Part shown: one piece after another, positions 37,355-49,709 of the stretch | How the letters are laid out: each line of letters starts with the position of its first letter | Position numbering within the stretch: position 1 is the stretch's first letter | Assembly (NCBI GenBank): GCA_002794775.1 | Contig: NBAY01000034.1 | Location: forward strand, 248,001-312,000 | Direction of reading: 5' to 3' | DNA length: 64,000 bases | DNA from: Porodaedalea pini | Taxonomy: Eukaryota; Basidiomycota; Agaricomycetes; Hymenochaetales; Hymenochaetaceae | Made by a program: the position numbers and the translations under genes | Notes under the pieces: model-generated | Database searches by the model: none | What the model was told of the DNA's origin: nothing | Seen by the model: only the letters and a program-made list of their open reading frames with translations

Positions 37355-38452
37355 AGCCTCTAGTACTAGTGTTGTACGTGCTGAGGGGATGCTGCTCCTG
37401 TATTGTATCTTTATTAGGCTTGGTGAGCGTCGTTCCGGAGACACTAGTACTGCTGTAGCATGAATATTCAGTAGCAACTTACGGATGAATAATACTGATG
37501 TATGGGCAATATTAATGCAAGAAGTGTCGAGCCGTCGGTTATGTGATTTAAAGCCGACGCCCGAGAGGCTGAAGTCTATTTAGATCGGCATGATCGTCGG
37601 CCGACTACCCTCTGCTTCGAAGCGCATCCTCCGAGTCCAAGGCCGGACTATGAAAGCAATGGCTGGTATGGGATTTCTAAGCATCAGTATTGTTAGTCCT
37701 TTTCTCGATCGATACAAGCGCAACTTGAAGTAACCATGCTTGTAGATATACATAGTTCTGTTAAAAAAAAGGATTCAAGAAGCATCCTTTCGTCGGCTTG
37801 AAGTTATTGGTCGGTGGCCCGAGCGCCGAATTCACGTCAGAGAAGCTCGAGAATGGTAGGACAGTGAAGCCACTCCAACGAAGGTTTGGTAACTTCTAGT
37901 GAAATTAAATTAATATTATTGCTTGTTTGTACCTGCTCTTACAAGCTGCGAACGCAAGGCGGAATATCCAAACCATTCACAAGTTATAGCTCATGGCGGC
38001 GGGGGATTCAATCAATTTCCAGAGGAAGTCTCTGCGGGATCCCCAAAATGGAACAAAGGAACGTGTACAGGTAACAGATGCCGCAGCGAATAACTTAGCC
38101 GAGTGCATTTCCCAGTGGCTCAATGAGCGGACACCCAAGAAAAGAGGTCTCGATCAACACGTTTTTGCAGGAACCCTCCATAACCTCGAAGTACAAAGGC
38201 GAGTGCTTCTGCCTGGGAAGCGCTTCCGTCGACATTTTCCTTCCGGAAGGCCACTACGGGACTCGCTTAACTTCGGGCCAGCCACAGTATTAAACAGCTT
38301 TAAAAGGGAGAGAAGGTTCAGTCCGTTGACACAAGGTAGTCCAGAATTCCCAACTTCCAACTTCCTCCCCGCTCAATTTTCTCGTCTAGTAGGTGCTTTG
38401 AAATCGCTCTATTTACTTCTGCGACTTACAAGTGGTTTTCCAGACAGATAAA
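37355..38452. other. intergenic stretch with one doubtful frame
   Basis: About 1.1 kb. A 152-codon ATG frame at 37993-38451 has no recognisable motif and irregular composition, and it overlaps the promoter and leader of the next gene. I do not call it. A tttccag acceptor just before 38449 hints at a 5' UTR intron for that gene. Confidence 0.4.
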
Positions 38453-38920
38453 ATGTCGTTTATCGTCGGATCGGTCTACCTGTTGGTCGACACCCAAAAC
38501 CAATGGCGTCTCTTTGTGGCTGGTACTGCAAATGAGACTAGCAATGCCTACCGCACACCCGTTGGGACGCTTTACTATCCCGGAAGCGACCTCAGGAGCA
38601 GGCAGAAACTTGGCATTCAGCCAATGCTCCTCGCAGCTCCTCCGGTGCTCATTCTGCATCTGGTCAATCTCCTCTCGAACCTCCAGTTTAAGTACGTTAG
38701 TTCCGTCGACAATCATGTCGACAAGGTCGTAAGCGGGGGTGACACGGGCCTCGCACCGAAGAACGAGAGCTACTGGTGGTTTGACATCCTGTACAGGCTC
38801 CACAACGCCGCTATTGTGAACACCGATGCGGCCACTTTGGCCCAGCGCATCCGCGCGGAGACCACGAACGCATTCGCGAACTACCAGAGGACTGGAAGGT
38901 GCAGCATTGTTAATTTGTAG
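38453..38920 (+). CDS. single-exon orphan protein, 155 residues
   Basis: The frame starts with MSFIVGSVYLLVDTQNQWRL and ends CSIVNL. It is mixed alpha/beta in character, with WRLFVAGTANETSNAYRT, a helical AAPPVLILHLVNLLSNLQFKY stretch and NESYWWFDILYRLHNA. No signal peptide, no repeats, no catalytic motif I recognise. GC-rich wobble positions support coding. The region before the ATG is pyrimidine-rich and ends in a splice-acceptor-like site, so the first intron may lie in the 5' UTR. I do not assign a family. Confidence 0.65.
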   Translation: MSFIVGSVYLLVDTQNQWRLFVAGTANETSNAYRTPVGTLYYPGSDLRSRQKLGIQPMLLAAPPVLILHLVNLLSNLQFKYVSSVDNHVDKVVSGGDTGLAPKNESYWWFDILYRLHNAAIVNTDAATLAQRIRAETTNAFANYQRTGRCSIVNL

Positions 38921-39444
38921 GCTCGTGCCTGAAAAAAGGATTTGGTCATGTACCATCCTCTTCCCCTTATCCCGTGCAGCGAGGATGAATTCCCTTTTCT
39001 TTCTCTATTTTCCTGGTTCATCGATGCTCACCTACATTCCCTGATCCCATACCAACAATACCCCTCCCCCTCCGATTCCTTATGATTCACAATGTACACC
39101 TGCACCTTACTCTCCGTCTTGTTTTTCTTTGGGTTTCAGCACGTTCAGAATGTAATATCTCCTAAGGACGAAAACACATACTTTCATTCCTAAGAAGATC
39201 GAGATGATAAGACTATCTCCGTGTTTTGGATCGTAGGCGCATAAATAACATGCGTACGACGTGCGTCAAAATACAGTTACCATTTACTTTTCACACCTTC
39301 TAGAAACATAAAGTTCCAGATAGATTCCATTGTGCTCTATATGCGAAAAACTAATACACTGGAAGCAGTCTTTCAGGATATCGGACAAAGCATGGCTAAC
39401 TAACAATCTAACAAGTCTATACCGATACTCCAAAGTGACTTGCT
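38921..39444. other. convergent 3' intergenic region
   Basis: Pyrimidine-rich, then AT-rich, between the orphan gene and the farnesyltransferase gene, which converge. No gene seen. Confidence 0.5.
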
Positions 39445-41514
39445 TCAAGTTTGTCCGTAGAAATGCGTCAGAACTTGCCTAACGTGCGTCATCGTAAGGT
39501 TAAACACCGGATGTGTCGCGTTCTGATAATGGCAATGTGTCTTCATTTAAACGGCCGATGGACAGCTGGAAAGAAAGGGAAACGTACGAGTCGATCACCC
39601 GCACCATTGACGTATTTTGAGCCGCCTTCTTCCTCCCTCCAAGCGCGCGCTTCGACGTACGCAGTCTTGCGCAATTCGTCGAGGAGATCATCTGTATCCG
39701 CGATTCAGAAGCGAAATCAAAATTGAGTTGTATTCATGTCTTGTCCAACGTACCGCCCCTCCCTTTCCACTCTTTGCAGAGCTTTCCACGAATATCACTT
39801 GACGGAGCGACGTAATGTTGTGCCGTAGACATTCCTGAGAGTGAGTACAGTGTGTGGTATGCATCTGCTGGCCTGAAACACAGGCCACTTAAATCAGCGC
39901 ATAAGGTGTGATAACAACGTGGCATACTTCGGAGGCTTGTCACGCAGTCCGCCCATCGGGTGCTGCGCGGCATAGAGAAGATATTCTTGCAGTGCTATGC
40001 GGTCAAAAACATCATCTACACCGCATTTAAATCAACTTGCAACTACAGAAGGAAAACAACCAACCACATACCATCAACATCCGACCACTGCCCATCTTCG
40101 TCATCTTCGTCCTCGACATGTGGCTGCGGAGGTGCAAGGTGGCGTACACCGACATCAAGAGCACGCAGCAAAGCGAAACACCCTCCGACCCACCATGAAT
40201 AGCACGCGTCGACGAGCTTGTTAGTACGACCCTTGAAGCCTCCAAGCTCAGCTTCCGAGCCCTGCATGTGCGCCAGCCAGCGCGTGAGTCCTCGCAAATT
40301 TATTTCAGGCGGATGTTCTACCACTCTTTTGTCCATGAGCGGACGAAGCAGAACCCAGCTGGCGAGCGCGCAGAACGTGTACCCGCCGTGCGCCTCTCCA
40401 AGCGGAGGTCGCGGGATGTCGAGCAATGTTTCTAAAGAAGGTGGCTCTGCAAAGAAGTAAGGATGACTTGCACTCGCGAATCCGCCTTCATATGTCTGCA
40501 GAGATGCAATGAAGCTCGCAGTGCCTGCGACAAGTTCCGGAGTAAGGATGTTGAGCAGCGTCGCTACGCAAAGAAGACAGTAAATCCCGCGGATATCAAC
40601 TTCAGAGTCGCGCGAGACGAGAAAAGAACCATCTGGCTGCTTTAGGGAGAGAAAGAACGCGTAAAGTTTTTCACTGAGGAAAGAGCATCAGAAGGTATTT
40701 TATATCTCGGTGATACATGATAATGGAGGATTGGAGTCTGTCTTGACGCAGTAAATCATGCGTACGACCAGATATATGCGCATATATGCAATAGTGCAAT
40801 GAGACCAGAGGAACATGGACAACAGTAGAGTTCTTGTTTGCCGCTCCCAGGAACCAGGAAGTGAAGAGGTATGTGGGAACTTTTGAGTAGACCGAGCTGC
40901 TTCAAGCTTGGGAAAGCATCCATGACTTCCCGCGTGCTGCAGCTCGGGTATTCATTGGACAATGAATTGCACGGGACCAGCAGAACACCCATGTATCAAG
41001 TTAAATAAGAGCGCGTTCTACGTACCGATCGATCTGATCCCAGCCACCTCCAGGCCCCGGACGACCAACAGATGCGAGGGTATTGACGGCGGCGTACGTC
41101 GGTAGTAGATGCGGAAACTGCCCTGGACCACCTCCGAACCCACCATCGGGGTGCTGACACGCCATGATAGTGTCTATACATCTGCGATCACATTCAGTGG
41201 CATCCAACTCGATGGGCAAATTCTAGAAGTACATACCGCTGTTTATTCTGCGGATCGAGCTCTGCACCCAGAAGATGAAATCCTTGAATCGTCCAGAAGA
41301 GAAGCCAAGGTTGGCTGGCATCCTGGCTGATGAACAGTGCCGGGAATCCTTGGCTGAAGTTGCGAACTAGCCATTGCAGATGGGCGTTCTTCTGGAGGGT
41401 CGGCTTTGGGAGATCGGGCGATGGTCGATGCTGAACGAGCACGAATTCCGTTTGTCGCTGCTCCGTCGACGTCGCTGTCGGATAGGCGTCGATGCTACTC
41501 TGCTTGAAGGACAT
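39445..41514 (-). CDS. RAM1: protein farnesyltransferase beta subunit
   Basis: Seven exons (41514-41237, 41181-41026, 40673-40072, 40015-39928, 39872-39754, 39691-39588, 39522-39445) give 474 residues. With the alpha subunit (not in this window) it adds farnesyl groups to CaaX cysteines of Ras, Rho and, in fungi, pheromones. Prenyltransferase alpha-alpha barrel repeats are obvious: DGGFGGGPGQ, PDGSFLVS, YEGGFAS, EAHGGYTFCALASW, GGFKGRTNKLVDACYSWW, and DAYHTLYSLSG. The DAC and YHT motifs supply zinc ligands in this family. The C-terminal NATHPVFNLT motif is present. Intron 2 is 352 bp, against 55-65 bp for the others. A short acidic insert (EDEDDEDG) precedes exon 4. The ATG at 41514 is the first in frame; an upstream TTG frame is not used. 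Confidence 0.95.
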
Positions 41515-41745
41515 GGTAGAAGACAAGAAACATCGTCGAGAGCGCTACATTCTAGAACGAGAAGACTGTCTGCCGGCTATTGTCTTCTGGTAGAATGCGG
41601 TCACGTGCATTCCCGGTTTTACCGTCAGTTTTCTCTCAAAAGTTGTGAGCTCCAAAATGAATAACTACATGAGGGTATAGACCAGAAGATTACAACAGGC
41701 GAGACCTGGAAGTTGTACACAGGTTATTTTATTTTATTTTTAGTT

Positions 41746-44131
41746 CTACACTTCCTGTTGATAACCTTCATCCCAACCATAGTCATCCTCCCCTTTCTCG
41801 CTAAGCTCGATCTCCTCACCCTCCCCGTCCACTTCTCCATCCTCTTCATCTGCACGCTCCGATGCTGTTCGACGGTCCTTCGATGTTTGATACTTGCCGC
41901 GACTGTCTTGACTAGGCATATTCACCCCAACGCCCACGCCGCCGCCTCCCTCCTCCACAACGAGGCTCATGCCTTCTCCGTCACTCTTATCATCGATGGT
42001 ATACATGTCGTCTTCCTTGTCATCAAGATCGACCTCCTGCGGTGCAAGCGCGCCGCTGATCGCTGCTGCGTCGCTGGCGAACAGATTTTCGAGCGCCTCG
42101 TAATTAATCCGCCGACTGTACTTCGCGCTCTTCTTAACCATACTCTGCACGGACTCTGCAGCCGTACTCCCACTCGGTGTTGAAGCATCACGAGGCTTAT
42201 TATCTGTCTTCCGTTTCTGCGTAGAGAAAATAAAGCGTGGGAATAAATAAATCACACTCGAATTTTGCTTGAAGCGGGAGACGAACCTTTCGACTCTTCG
42301 TGGGCACCGATCCATCCTTCAACGCTTCTTTGACTATATCATAACCATTCAGCAATCAAAGTAAACTTAATAATACAAAATGCCTTACTAGCTAGTGCCT
42401 CCAGATAGTCCCTATTAATTTCGACCCACACTCGCTCTTTAATTTTCACTTCATCCTCGGTCAAGATAAATGCATCAAGCTCCGCATCATCAAGACCCAG
42501 CAACTCGTCGTCGCCTGTGAAGTTCGATTGACGCCGCTGATTTGCCTCTTCAAGCGCATCTGCCAGACGGCTGCCCTGTGAATTATGCAGGAAGTCGTTC
42601 ACCTCGTCAAGGAGCGCCGCATCAATGACGTCGTCGACAGGCTCGGCTTCAGCGACCTTTTCCGCAACACCGTTGGGAATGTGCCCGTCGTTGTCGAGTG
42701 TGGGACTTGGTGGAGTCTCTTGCGATGGGTCACCTGCGTCGGGGAGAAAGAGCGGGACATCCACTGCGCCTGCAAGGATTCCTTGGCTGAGCAGCTGCGG
42801 ATCAACGGAAGGGCGGGCCTCAGGAGTTTGCGATGCGTCCTTCAAAGCAGCATCCGCCTCAGGGGCCGCTGTACCCTCTCTATCGTCGTCGTCGACTCGT
42901 TTCCGTTTCTTCTCTCTTTTCTTTTTCTTCTTCTTCCTGCCCTTCCCTTTCTTTCGTGTCTCTCCTTCCACATCTTCCACCACTTCCTCATCATCCTCAG
43001 AAACGTAGTCTGCCTCTTTCTCCTTCTCCTTCGCCTCCTTCTCTTTACCCTTCGTATATGCAGGCGGGTCCATTTCATCCTCGAGCCATACAGTTCGGAA
43101 ATCCGCAAGAGTGAGCGCCCCGCTCGGCGTCCTCTTGAACTCGTCTAAGCGCTTCTTTAACGTCGTGTCCGCGATCTTGACAACTTGCACGACCTCCTGC
43201 ACGGAGCGTCGGAAGTTGTTCATCCGCGCGGCGAGAAGCAGACACGCTCCGCAAATCCCCGATGGCCGTCGTCCACGCGACATCCAGTCACGGTCAAAAC
43301 GCGCGACGAGTCGCACCGCATCTGCAGCAACCTTGGGTGTCTCCTCGCCGAACTCGAGTAGTGCGGCAAAGCGTGAGATATAGTGGGATGGGTCGACCAG
43401 CGGAAGACGGAGGTTGAGTGTCTGCACGAGTTGCAAATACGTGTGCCCCAGTTCAAATACGTTCACCTGTGATGAACACGTTAGATAAGATAAAATTATC
43501 AGAAGAGGTGTTCTTGCCTGCAGCAAGTCCGAGAAGTCAATGAGCATATAGTTTCGCGTCTCTTTTTGCCGGCATGCAACGTAGAGACAAACAGCGACAA
43601 CATTCATGTTCTTTCGACCTTTGGTAAACTTGTGCTCGAGTGCTAGTGTGTACATACGAATCGCAGCTGTCTGAACAACTTCTGAGAGACGCATAACGGA
43701 TGCCACATTCCGAATCTTTCTGCTCGCTGGTACAAGTATGAGAACCGTATCGTCAAACCGATATACCGCATACCATTCTCTATCGTTTGCTCGCGAGACT
43801 CTGAGGAATTTCTGTTGCCGAAGGGTCCGCCCATCCGAGCGTGTGCTGTGAGGACACTGAGTATTCCCCTCGCTTCACGAACATAGATCACTCACTTGAG
43901 CCCTGTCCCACGAAGGAACCTTGCACGATCGCTGCTCCGCTCGACGATTCGCCGAAGACGACCTCAGACACGATTGTGTTCTCTTCGACGACCGTCCCAC
44001 ACCCAACACAGAACCCATTGCCTGCAGCCGCATCGTATTCTATGATTGTCCCTCCACAATCACCACAAACGGTCTACGTAAAACGTGTTAGCGAAAATAT
44101 ATAATCAAAGCAACGGCCTACTACGTGCCAT
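41746..44131 (-). CDS. BRF1: TFIIIB subunit BRF1 (RNA polymerase III initiation factor)
   Basis: Seven exons (44131-44129, 44073-43896, 43845-43774, 43726-43518, 43466-42389, 42333-42287, 42216-41746) give 685 residues. The N-terminal zinc ribbon has C4, C7, C23 and C26 (CGDCGG...FCVGC). Two cyclin folds follow (AAIRMYTLALEHKFTKGR; RRPSGICGACLLLAARM), then a long Lys/Glu-rich linker with runs of Lys, and a C-terminal homology block KKSAKYSRRINYEALENLF that binds TBP in the family. It recruits Pol III to tRNA and 5S genes. Exon 1 is modelled as the ATG alone with a GC donor (ATG|gcacgt); no GT donor nearby keeps the ribbon in frame. Intron 4 is also GC-AG, 51 nt and stop-free. Confidence 0.93.
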
Positions 44132-45295
44132 TTGAAAGTTCAATAAAAAGTCCAATAATGATAGGCGGGGAACGACCCAGTGATCGCACAGAATCTAGGA
44201 AAGTACAGAAATGAACATGAAGCTGTCTACTTTAGCCTTTCGCATTTGGAAGTTGTGCGCGTGAGAAAGTACTCTGACTCAGGGAGTCAAACTCAAATTT
44301 TTCTCATTTGTGCCGTAAACTAAAATGTGTTGCGCTCCGATTATTGCCTGAGCCATCGCTAGAAGGAATAAGAGTACTAAGACTCAAAGGCCGTAATAAT
44401 CTCAATCGTGAGTGGCTCAGCGGTGTGTTAGAGTATGGCTTACTTATTCTTCTTAATTTCCGGACAATGGGCTCGCCCTTTAATATTGTAATTGGCAGGC
44501 TCCTTTCAATCGATCTCGCTGACGCAGAAAGGACCGAGAAGCATACGCGCCGATTCTTATCGCTGCCTTGCATATTTGACGTGAGCTGGCATCTTTCAAT
44601 GCTTTCTCTTTGACAATCATCTCCTCTTCTGCCCCAGCTCGACGGAGCCGTTCGTAGAATCCACAAATCCCAAGTCCATTCGCTAGAAATGTTCACTTCA
44701 CTCTCGCATGAGACCTACAAGGGTGAAATGTTCGGCCTGGGCCGTCTGATGCCTCTGATTAGAGCCTTTGTGCTGACGTAGCACTACGGAACAAGTGGAC
44801 AATATCAAGCACGCAGGGAACTATGCATTGTAAGTGACTGACGAGAAAGAGAAATGAGACAGGCTGAGTTGTTCTTAAATCTCAAGGATACGTACCGCCG
44901 ACCCGGGCGGCAAGGCTTGATGAGCTGTCTACCGAAGGATCAACGCAAAGGTACGTCTTTCTGTCATTCTTCAAGGATACTGTCCTCAACCAATTATGAT
45001 CTGCTACAGTGATCTCAAGAGATCACCGAGCCATCGAGCGGCGTAAGCCGCCCAATCTCTATTGACAATGCGGAAGCCTTTCGGCTATACAGGAAGAACG
45101 AGCAAAAGAAAACAAAAGCAGAACTGACACCCATCTAAAGCGAGTTGACAGATACGAAACAAGAACTGATAACAAACAAGGGAAACGAAATCTAGAAAAA
45201 GTACACAGACGCAAGTCCAAGGGCGGTGACAAAAGAGAATTGAAGCATCGAGAGGTATGCACAGAAAACAATACGGAAAACAAAGGAAAAGGAAA
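44132..45295. other. intergenic stretch, no supported gene
   Basis: About 1.16 kb holding the BRF1 promoter on the left. Short frames only (longest 130 codons at 44304-44696, minus, without motifs). No clear TATA box for BRF1. Confidence 0.4.
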
Positions 45296-45863
45296 CTAAC
45301 GTTTATACCAAGGACGCCAGATTATGTTCTCAGGCAGTATTGCCTCGCAATAGCGAGGGAGCCATCGGTGTAGAGGCCTGACCTTGGAAGGATGCGGGAC
45401 AACTGACAGGTCTACCATTGCTATTGCCTGAGCCGCAAGGCGTATGACCTGAACTGGCTGTTGATCGACCCGCTCCACTAGGGGTAACAACCCCATCCCG
45501 GTCGAGCTGCGACATCCTGAGGTTTCAGGCCTAGAGCTTCTCGTCGTCAACGCCGTCGTGCATCCAGGTATCGGGCACCCAACCCATTCAGCTTAGTTCG
45601 CGTCGATAGAGAGATCTTGATAAAACTAGGGACAGTGAGTCCGAGCTCCTCGCAGTTCACTCGAAGTCGTGATCTGACGGGATTGGTGAACCACAGCCAG
45701 TCACCCTCCCTGCCCGTAGTGCCTGTATCAGGTCATCGGATGGCTCCGGGGCCATGCTCCGCGCTCTTGTTATGGGTCGTGACGCAGACCACGGTCGTGC
45801 GGAGTACGGGTATGGATCGCTGACGTCCCGATCTTCATTCACACGGCTACGCCTTTGTGGCAC
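45296..45863 (-). pseudogene. fragment of a further copy of the low-complexity family
   Basis: A minus-strand frame at 45863-45657 encodes RARSMAPEPSDDLIQALRAGR, closely matching RHRSMAPEPSEGLIEAARKRSR of the intact gene at 1104-2951; 17 consecutive bases (AGCATGGCCCCGGAGCC) are identical. It stops at 45657. A later frame (to 45296) ends NIIWRPWYKR, weakly like the intact copy's end. It starts in the middle of the family sequence and shares its first bases with the 3' end of the neighbouring decayed copy, so it is either a 5'-truncated third copy or a displaced piece of the second. Confidence 0.55.
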
Positions 45864-48257
45864 AATAGGTCTGGGTTGCGGCCTTGCAGACTGTGTAGGA
45901 GAAGGAGAAGGAGAGGAGAGATTCCAGTTAGGTCAATCACTGATGCGGTAGGGGCAGGAGGAGGAGGAGGAGGAGGAGGAGGACTGGGGCGAGAAGGGGA
46001 AGGGGTAGTGGCCCGTTTCTGTCCACCGAAGGAAAGGCGTCTAGTGATGCCAGTCCACAGACCTCCAGGTTGGCTAAGGAACGATAGGATACCAGATACC
46101 CGTGGCTCTTCGGGCGCTTCATTGGAAGCGTCGCTGGCCTTGTCTTGGGCTTCCACAGAAGGCTCAGACGACACCGAGGTCTGGGAAGGAGGCGTCTGGG
46201 GAGGCGGGATATACTCTAGCTGCTCAACCGTTCTGTAACGTCTCTCGCGGATGCCAGTGATTATCTCGTCTTCGGCTTCTGGGATCTCCACATAGTATTC
46301 CACGTCCATAGCCTCATCGCCCTGGAATGTTTCAACCTCTTCCTCCTCGGGTCCTAGGTATGGCGCGATTACTCTTTCACGTTCCGGAACAATGATATCC
46401 ATTTCCTCGGATGCCTCACGGGACAACGCCCATGTCGCAACCTCGCTTTGCGACACAATGTTGATTTCGCCTATAAACGGAGAGGACGAGTCTCCGTCGT
46501 TCTTAGGAGACGGTCCGAGTTCGGGAATCTCTTCAGGCGCGCATGGTGGCGGAACAATTGCTTCCGCAATGAAGGGGCCGTGTGCGAGTTGTTCGGGGGT
46601 CTCGTTTGGTGGGGCCGCGACCTGACTGGAAGTAGCACGTCCGATTTCCTCAGGAGGCGGGTGTATTGATACAGATTCTTCGCTCTGGATGAAGTCGTAG
46701 GCCGTTAGCTGCACTGACATATCAATGTCTGGCGAGGCGAGCTCTCGGACGAAGGGAGAGGAGATGCGTTGTTCGAAGGTTTCATGTGACAGGGGTGCAA
46801 GAGGGGAAGAGAGGGGATGCTCGATTTCTTCGGGAACCGCGAGCGATGGCAAGGGAACCCCAATCTGACTAGAGAGATTAAGAGTCGGCTCCTCTAGTTT
46901 CACTCCAGACTGTAAGGCCGTTGCTTGGACGAAGGGAGTAGGCTCAAGCTCTGCGACTGTTACCTGGAGCGTCGCAACCTCAAGTAGCGGACCATCAGGC
47001 TCCTCGAATTTGCACCGCTTCAGGGGAGCCTCTGACGGTTCGGGTGCCCTTGCCTTCCTCTTTGCACCTCGTTTCTTCGGAGGCTCTGCCGGAAGGACGA
47101 TGCGACGCTGGCGGAGCTGTCTAACGTTGCTTTCGTCCACGTGGACCAGAGGCTCTGCTGCAGGCGCTGCTACAGGCTCTACTGCAGGCTCCGCTGCGGG
47201 CGCTGCTACTCGCTGACGAGTGCGGCGTGTCGTCCGCCGAGATGGACCTGGGTCCAGGGGAGCTTGGGTAATGTCATCGACGTCGATATCCTTCTCGTCC
47301 CGCCTGCGCTTCGAGCCTGTTGCGGCTTCCTTGGTGCTTGGTAAGTCCATTGCTTTGCCTTTGCCTTTGTTCCTTCGTACGGCGGCTTCCGCATCGCGGA
47401 CTGCGTCAGGGATCTCTGCAGCGTGTTCTGCGGTACATGCATCACGTTTCGTCGGTCCTTGTTTCTTCTTTCGCCGCCTTCACGCCATCCTCGAGAGATG
47501 TGACGGCGGGCTGACAGTAGTCGTTGAGATGATTGTCTTCGTCGTGTTGAGCTGGAGCATTCGCCTTTGCCTTTGCCTTGGACCTCTGACCCTTTACACG
47601 GGTCCAGCGAGGACCCCTCCTCTTGCGAGGCTTCTTCCTTTCTGCCTGCGCTTCTTTGGCTTTGGCCGCGGTTGACGAGGGAGGCGCAGACGATAGCGGC
47701 GAAGAAAGCCCTGCAGGAGAAAGCTCGCTGATCAGCTCAGGTAAAGCAAGTGGAGGTGACATCTACTCACGACCGTATTCGTTTTGCTCAGTTATTGCTT
47801 GTGGGTATCTGATCTCTAGGAACTCAGGGATCTGCGTCGTGGCTTGTGTTGAGGCAGGTGGCTGGCCTTCGCCTGACAAAGAAGCTCCTTTTAGCCTGAG
47901 ACTGGGGCAGATGATAGACATGGATGCTTACCTCTTTCACCTCCACGACCTTCAGACCGGGTATGCGTTCCTTGAGTCTCGATGTTGGAGTGAATGACGG
48001 AACGTGGACCAGTCGAAATGGACTCGTCCTCTGTTAGGGCTGTTAGTTTCGAGCGCACCGTTGCTCTCCTTGCCAATATCTTGAGCACAGGTACGGGTAT
48101 CGACGGCGCCTCGAGCCGCGCCTTCACAGACGGCGGCGTTCATTGCGGGAGCAACATTGCTAATCATTGCATCGACTTCGGCGACATCGTTGGAGCTCGC
48201 GCTGGAGCTACCGTGGCTAGTGGGTTGATTGTTGGCCATCTGGCGTGTTCTAACCAT
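45839..48257 (-). pseudogene. decayed copy 2 of the low-complexity family
   Basis: It aligns with the intact gene at 1104-2951 over all three exons. Exon 1 (48257-47932) shares the DVAEVDAMISN...SNGALET region, then shifts frame at about 48020-48045: ESISTGPRS continues one base off. Introns 1 (47931-47873) and 2 (47770-47711) are in equivalent places with the same phase, and intron 1 begins with the same 11 bases (gtaagcatcca). A second shift lies at about 47440-47490, between RGPRWTRVK...EDG and RRNKGKGKAMDLP; no intron of usable size explains it. The remaining frame (to 45839) is open for over 500 codons and still carries TGSKRRRDE, RRTRQR and a run of Pro. It may be a recent pseudogene, or these are assembly errors. 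Confidence 0.75.
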
Positions 48258-49550
<1,293 letters not shown>

Positions 49551-49709
49551 CTTATCGCAGACTTTAGTACTCTTCGAGGCTATTGATTCAAGCCGTGATG
49601 CGAAATGACAAGGCACAACAATGATTCATTTTTGGCTCAAGAAAGTCGAAACTACAGGATGATTCTCCAGAATACGCCTCCGAATTCACTCTTCACGCCT
49701 CAAGACATA

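Noticed and set aside
37993..38451. 152-codon ATG frame before the orphan gene
   Set aside because: No motif, uneven composition and overlap with the leader of the next gene; kept as doubtful, not called.
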